Source of the DNA: Actinomadura graeca
GTDB taxonomy: Bacteria > Actinomycetota > Actinomycetes > Streptosporangiales > Streptosporangiaceae
Length of the DNA stretch: 64,000 nucleotides
Assembly (NCBI RefSeq): GCF_019175365.1
Contig: NZ_CP059572.1
Span: 7,254,001-7,318,000 of the forward strand
Reading direction: 5' to 3'
The notes beneath the pieces are model-generated. The model made no database searches. It was not told the DNA's origin and saw only the letters and a program-made list of their open reading frames with translations. Shown in pieces: positions 60,573 to 64,000 of this stretch (position 1 is its first letter; each line of letters begins with the position of its first letter). The translations under genes were made by a program, and so were the position numbers.

Positions 60573-62638
60573 ACGTCCTGGAGGTCGCCCGCCTGCACGT
60601 CCGCTACGCACCGGACGTGCGCGCCGTGCGCGGAGTGTGCTTCAACGTCGGGCAGGGCGAGGTGCTCGGGGTCGTCGGCGAGTCGGGTTCCGGCAAGACC
60701 GCGCTCGCGCTTGCGATCATGGGGCTGCTCCCGCCGGGTGGCGTGGCGACGGGCTCGGTGCGGCTGCGCGGCGCCGAGCTGCTCGGACGGTCGGACGCCG
60801 AGCTGTCCCGGGTGCGCGGCAGGGACCTGGCGATGGTGTTCCAGGACCCCTTGTCGGCGCTCACCCCCGTGTACCCGGTGGGCGACCAGATCGCCGAGAC
60901 CATCCGGATCCATGCGGGCGCCACACGCGCGGCGGCGCGCGCGCGGGCGGTCGAGCTGCTCGACCTGGTCGGCATACCCGGTGCGGCGCGGCGGGCGCGC
61001 GCGTACCCGCACGAGTTCTCCGGCGGCATGCGGCAGCGGGTGATGATCGCGATGGCCATCGCCAACGACCCGGTCGCGATCGTCGCGGACGAGCCGACCA
61101 CCGCGCTGGACGTCACGATCCAGGCGCAGGTCCTGGACGTGCTCGGCGCCGCCAGGCAGGCCACCGGCGCCGCGATCGTCCTCATCACCCACGACCTCGC
61201 CATGATCGCGGGTTTCGCCGACCGGGTGATGGTGATGTACGCGGGCCGCGCCGTGGAGTCCGGCCCGGTCGACGAGATCTACCGGCGCCCCCGCATGCCG
61301 TACACGATCGGGCTGCTCCAGTCACTCCCGCGCATCGACGGCGCGGCCGGCGTGGACGGGGCGGGGAAGCCTCCCTGGGGCGCGCGCACGGCGCCGATCG
61401 AGGGCGGGCCGCCCGACGCGTCGGCGGTGCCCGCCGGATGCCCGTTCCTGCCGCGCTGCCCCGTCGCCGCGGCGGAGTGCGCGCACGGCGAGCCGGAACC
61501 GGTCCCGGTCGGACCGGCCGGGCACACGGCCGCGTGCGTCAACACCGCCGCGACCGCGGATCCCGCGACGGTCTTCCCCGTCCTCGACCCACCCGCCCCG
61601 CCGCGGCCGCGCAGACCCCGCCAGGAGCGCCCCATCGTCCTGGAGGTGCACGATCTCGTCCGCCACTACCCGCTGTACCGGGGGACGCTTCTTCGGCGCC
61701 GTGCGGGCACGGTGCACGCGGTGGACGGCATCGCCTTCGACGTGCGGGAGGGGGAGACCCTCGCCCTCGTCGGCGAGTCGGGCTGCGGCAAGACCACGGC
61801 GCTGATGGAGATCCTGCGCCTGTCACGCCCGCAGCGCGGGCGGGTCGCCGTCCTCGGCGAGGACACGGCCGCGCTACGGCCCGCCCGTCGCAAGGCGCTG
61901 CGCCGCGACGTCCAGGTGGTCTTCCAGGATCCGTTCACGTCGCTGGACCCGCGGATGCGCGTCGCCGACATCCTCGCCGAGCCGCTCACCACGCATGGCC
62001 TCCCGGCGAAGGGCCGCGTCGAGGAACTGCTGGACATCGTGGGACTGGACACCACCCAGGCCGACCGCTACCCGCACGCGCTCTCGGGCGGGCAAAGACA
62101 GCGCGTGGGCATCGCCAGAGCACTCGCCTTGGAACCACGTCTGCTTCTTCTGGACGAGCCAGTCGCCTCTCTGGACGTGTCAGTGCAGGCCGGGGTCATG
62201 GACCTCTTCGAGGACCTGCGCGCCCGTCTCGGCCTGGCGTACCTCTTCGTCGCACACGACCTCGCCGTCGTCCGGCGCATCGCCGACAGGGTCGCCGTCA
62301 TGCACCTGGGGCGCATCGTGGAGATCGGGCCTGTGGACGACGTGTACGGCGAGCCCGCCCACCCGTACACGCGCGCGCTGCTCGACGCGGTCCCGCTGCC
62401 CGACCCCTTCCTGGAACGACGACGCCGCCGCGTCCCGCTACAAGGCGAGCCACCCGATCCGACCGATCCGCCCGCGGGGTGCCGCTTCCGTTCGCGCTGC
62501 CCTCGCTATTCCATGCTGACGGCGGTCGAGGGCCGCGTGTGCGACGAACACGATCCGCAGACCCGCGCCGTGGGCCCCGAACCCGACCGGGCGGTCGCCT
62601 GCCACCATCCGCTCGTCGCCGTGAGGGCAGCACGATGA
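60569..62638 (+). CDS. Fused double ATPase of the peptide ABC transporter (DppD-DppF)
   Basis: The 689-residue protein contains two complete ABC ATPases. The first has Walker A GESGSGKT, signature FSGGMRQRVMIAMAI and Walker B VADEPTTALDV. The second has GESGCGKT, LSGGQRQRVGIARAL and LLLDEPVASLDV. Each ends in the oligopeptide C-terminal domain with a Cys motif (CPFLPRCP with AECA; CRFRSRCPRY). The two halves, usually the separate genes dppD and dppF, are joined by a Pro/Arg linker near residues 340-355. GTGA overlap with the permease, ATGA overlap with the binding protein. Confidence 0.92.
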   Translation: MNVLEVARLHVRYAPDVRAVRGVCFNVGQGEVLGVVGESGSGKTALALAIMGLLPPGGVATGSVRLRGAELLGRSDAELSRVRGRDLAMVFQDPLSALTPVYPVGDQIAETIRIHAGATRAAARARAVELLDLVGIPGAARRARAYPHEFSGGMRQRVMIAMAIANDPVAIVADEPTTALDVTIQAQVLDVLGAARQATGAAIVLITHDLAMIAGFADRVMVMYAGRAVESGPVDEIYRRPRMPYTIGLLQSLPRIDGAAGVDGAGKPPWGARTAPIEGGPPDASAVPAGCPFLPRCPVAAAECAHGEPEPVPVGPAGHTAACVNTAATADPATVFPVLDPPAPPRPRRPRQERPIVLEVHDLVRHYPLYRGTLLRRRAGTVHAVDGIAFDVREGETLALVGESGCGKTTALMEILRLSRPQRGRVAVLGEDTAALRPARRKALRRDVQVVFQDPFTSLDPRMRVADILAEPLTTHGLPAKGRVEELLDIVGLDTTQADRYPHALSGGQRQRVGIARALALEPRLLLLDEPVASLDVSVQAGVMDLFEDLRARLGLAYLFVAHDLAVVRRIADRVAVMHLGRIVEIGPVDDVYGEPAHPYTRALLDAVPLPDPFLERRRRRVPLQGEPPDPTDPPAGCRFRSRCPRYSMLTAVEGRVCDEHDPQTRAVGPEPDRAVACHHPLVAVRAAR

Positions 62639-64000
62639 GGAAACTCAGGACGGCCCGGAGCCGCAGCACGGCCAAGGGGCACAGCGCGTTGGACGAGCAC
62701 GCGGGGTCGGGCGAGCACGCGGGGTTGGACGAGCACAGAACGTGCGGGGAGCAGGCTGCCCTGAGGAAACACAGGGCATCGAGGGGCCCAGGACCGATGC
62801 GGCGTCTCGCGACCACCGCGATGGCGATGGTCATGACGGGGATCGTGGCGGCGGCCGGTACCGGATGCGGCGCGGTGGGCGAGGGAGCGACACGGGCGCC
62901 CGGGCGGCTTGCCACCTACGACGTCAACCCCACTCCGCGTGACCGCGTGACAGACGGCGGGACGCTGCGGTGGCCCCTGCCCGAGTTCCCGTCCCAGTGG
63001 AACTTCAACCACGTCAACGGGACGAAGGGCGTCGTCGAGCACGTCGTCCAGGGCGCGCTGCCGTACCTGATGCGCGCCGATGACAAGGCCGTGCCGCATC
63101 CCGTCCCGGAGTACCTCCTCTCGGCCGCCTTGGAGCGCGCCGAGGGCGGCCAGGTCGTCACCTACCGGCTCAACCCGAAGGCCAGATGGTCTGACGGGCG
63201 GCCGATCGGATACGCCGATTTCGCTGCGCAGGCCCATGCCCTCTCCGGACGGGACCCACGGTTCCAGGTCTCGACCATCACCGGCTACCGGCAGATCACC
63301 CGGATCGAACGGGGGAGCGGGGCCAACGTCGTCAGAGTCAGTTTCGCGGGGACGTACGCGGATTGGCGGAGCCTGTTCAGCCCCCTGTACCCGGCGTCCG
63401 CCTACTCCGGCCCCGCCGCGTTCAACACCGGATGGGTCGATCGCCTGCCCGTCACGGCGGGGCCGTTCAAGCTGCAAGAGCTCGACCAGACGGCGAAGAC
63501 CGTCACGATGGTGCGCGACCCCGCCTGGTGGGGTGCGCCCGCGAAACTCGACCGGATCGTCTACCGCACGATCGACGGCAGCGCGATCCCGGGAGCGTTC
63601 GCCAACGGCGAGATCGACCTGATGGACGTCGGCCTGGACGCCGGGGCACTGCGGCGTGCGGAACAAGTCCGCGGCGCCACCGTCCGGAGGGCGGGCGGAC
63701 CGGACTGGCGGCATTTCACGTTCAACGCCGCGGGGCCGGTCCTGTCCGATCCGCGGGTGCGGCGGGCCGTCATGCTGGGCATCGACCGGAGGGCCATCGC
63801 CCGCTCCGATCTGTCCGGGCTGGGGGTGCCCGTGCAGACGCTCGGGAACCACTTCTACGTCAACACCCAGGACGGCTACCAGGACAACTCCGGGGAACTC
63901 GGCCGCTACGACCCCGCACGCGCCCGGAAGCTCCTGGACGAAGCGGGTTGGAGAACCAGTGGCGAGTACCGCACCAAGAACGGGCGGGTGCTCGCGCTGC
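62635..64000 (+). CDS. Peptide ABC transporter substrate-binding protein (partial)
   Basis: This family-5 solute-binding protein is open to the end of the window (455 codons seen): PEFPSQWNFNHVNGTKGVVE, GGQVVTYRLNPKARWSDG, TAGPFKLQELDQT, and SDPRVRRAVMLGIDRRAIA are family landmarks. The ATG at 62635 overlaps the ATPase stop and follows GAGGG. From there the N-terminus has 54 extra residues with a repeated HAG segment. An ATG at 62797 gives an ordinary lipoprotein signal, RRLATTAMAMVMTGIVAAAG then TGC, so the true start may be there. The ligand is unknown. Confidence 0.9.
   Translation, partial: MRKLRTARSRSTAKGHSALDEHAGSGEHAGLDEHRTCGEQAALRKHRASRGPGPMRRLATTAMAMVMTGIVAAAGTGCGAVGEGATRAPGRLATYDVNPTPRDRVTDGGTLRWPLPEFPSQWNFNHVNGTKGVVEHVVQGALPYLMRADDKAVPHPVPEYLLSAALERAEGGQVVTYRLNPKARWSDGRPIGYADFAAQAHALSGRDPRFQVSTITGYRQITRIERGSGANVVRVSFAGTYADWRSLFSPLYPASAYSGPAAFNTGWVDRLPVTAGPFKLQELDQTAKTVTMVRDPAWWGAPAKLDRIVYRTIDGSAIPGAFANGEIDLMDVGLDAGALRRAEQVRGATVRRAGGPDWRHFTFNAAGPVLSDPRVRRAVMLGIDRRAIARSDLSGLGVPVQTLGNHFYVNTQDGYQDNSGELGRYDPARARKLLDEAGWRTSGEYRTKNGRVLAL
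62689..62742 (+). repeat. Three 18-base tandem units in the binding protein 5' end
   Basis: TTGGACGAGCACGCGGGG, TCGGGCGAGCACGCGGGG and TTGGACGAGCACAGAACG encode LDEHAG-SGEHAG-LDEHRT if translated from 62635. The core GACGAGCAC is also the core of the 17-base repeat at 56552. Confidence 0.8.

Overview
The window reads as chromosome from a high-GC actinomycete, most likely a streptosporangialean such as Actinomadura or a related Thermomonosporaceae genus (inference). The evidence is the strongly GC-biased third codon positions, frequent GTG starts with 4-base GTGA/ATGA overlaps, and a conserved actinobacterial gene order: dapA - rnj - ftsK - rodZ-like - rimO - pgsA - cinA - clgR ... lhr - DUF3046 ... 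recA - recX - rny ... gluABCD - miaB - dioxygenase-like - miaA - dapF. I see no prophage, insertion sequence, CRISPR array, rRNA or tRNA.

Layout. Bases 1-6500 are accessory: a redox-type MarR regulator facing an AhpD-like protein across a large palindrome, a secreted protein, an XRE regulator with two coupled small Trp-rich proteins, a CGNR zinc-finger regulator, a membrane-anchored GH18-like protein and a second Trp-rich small protein. Bases 6650-18900 are core: lysine/DAP synthesis (dapA), RNA decay (rnj), chromosome translocation (ftsK), envelope and lipid synthesis (rodZ-like, pgsA), S12 modification (rimO), cinA, the protease regulator clgR and dps. Bases 19190-27600 hold a lipoprotein, the DNA glycosylase nei2, an Rrf2 regulator, and a das-like amino-sugar ABC operon with a GH3 hexosaminidase facing a ROK regulator. 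Bases 27600-38700 hold secA2 behind an unusual short upstream ORF, the helicase lhr, DUF3046, and a minus-strand cluster of an ATP-grasp protein, a lipoprotein, a glutathionylspermidine-synthase-like ATP-grasp enzyme and a DUF350 membrane protein, inserted before recA. Bases 38790-43050 are recA (with an SOS box), recX and rny. Bases 43100-48850 hold an S9 peptidase and a glutamate-type ABC transporter. Bases 49080-53820 are miaB, an extradiol-dioxygenase-like gene, an MT0933-type small gene, miaA and dapF. Bases 54150-64000 hold an orphan NarL-type histidine kinase, a TetR regulator facing a membrane protein, and a dipeptide/oligopeptide ABC operon whose two ATPases are fused and whose binding protein runs off the end.

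The most novel signal is a structured repeat of about 150 bases present twice in inverted orientation (18897-19045 and 30321-30473). Each copy begins within five bases of a stop codon, in the sense orientation (behind dps and behind lhr). Three of its predicted stems keep pairing although the sequence differs between copies. Other points worth attention are the 36-base MarR operator, the secA2 upstream ORF, the double ATP-grasp cluster, the Trp-rich small proteins beside the XRE regulator, and intergenic hairpins between binding protein and permease genes in both import operons.
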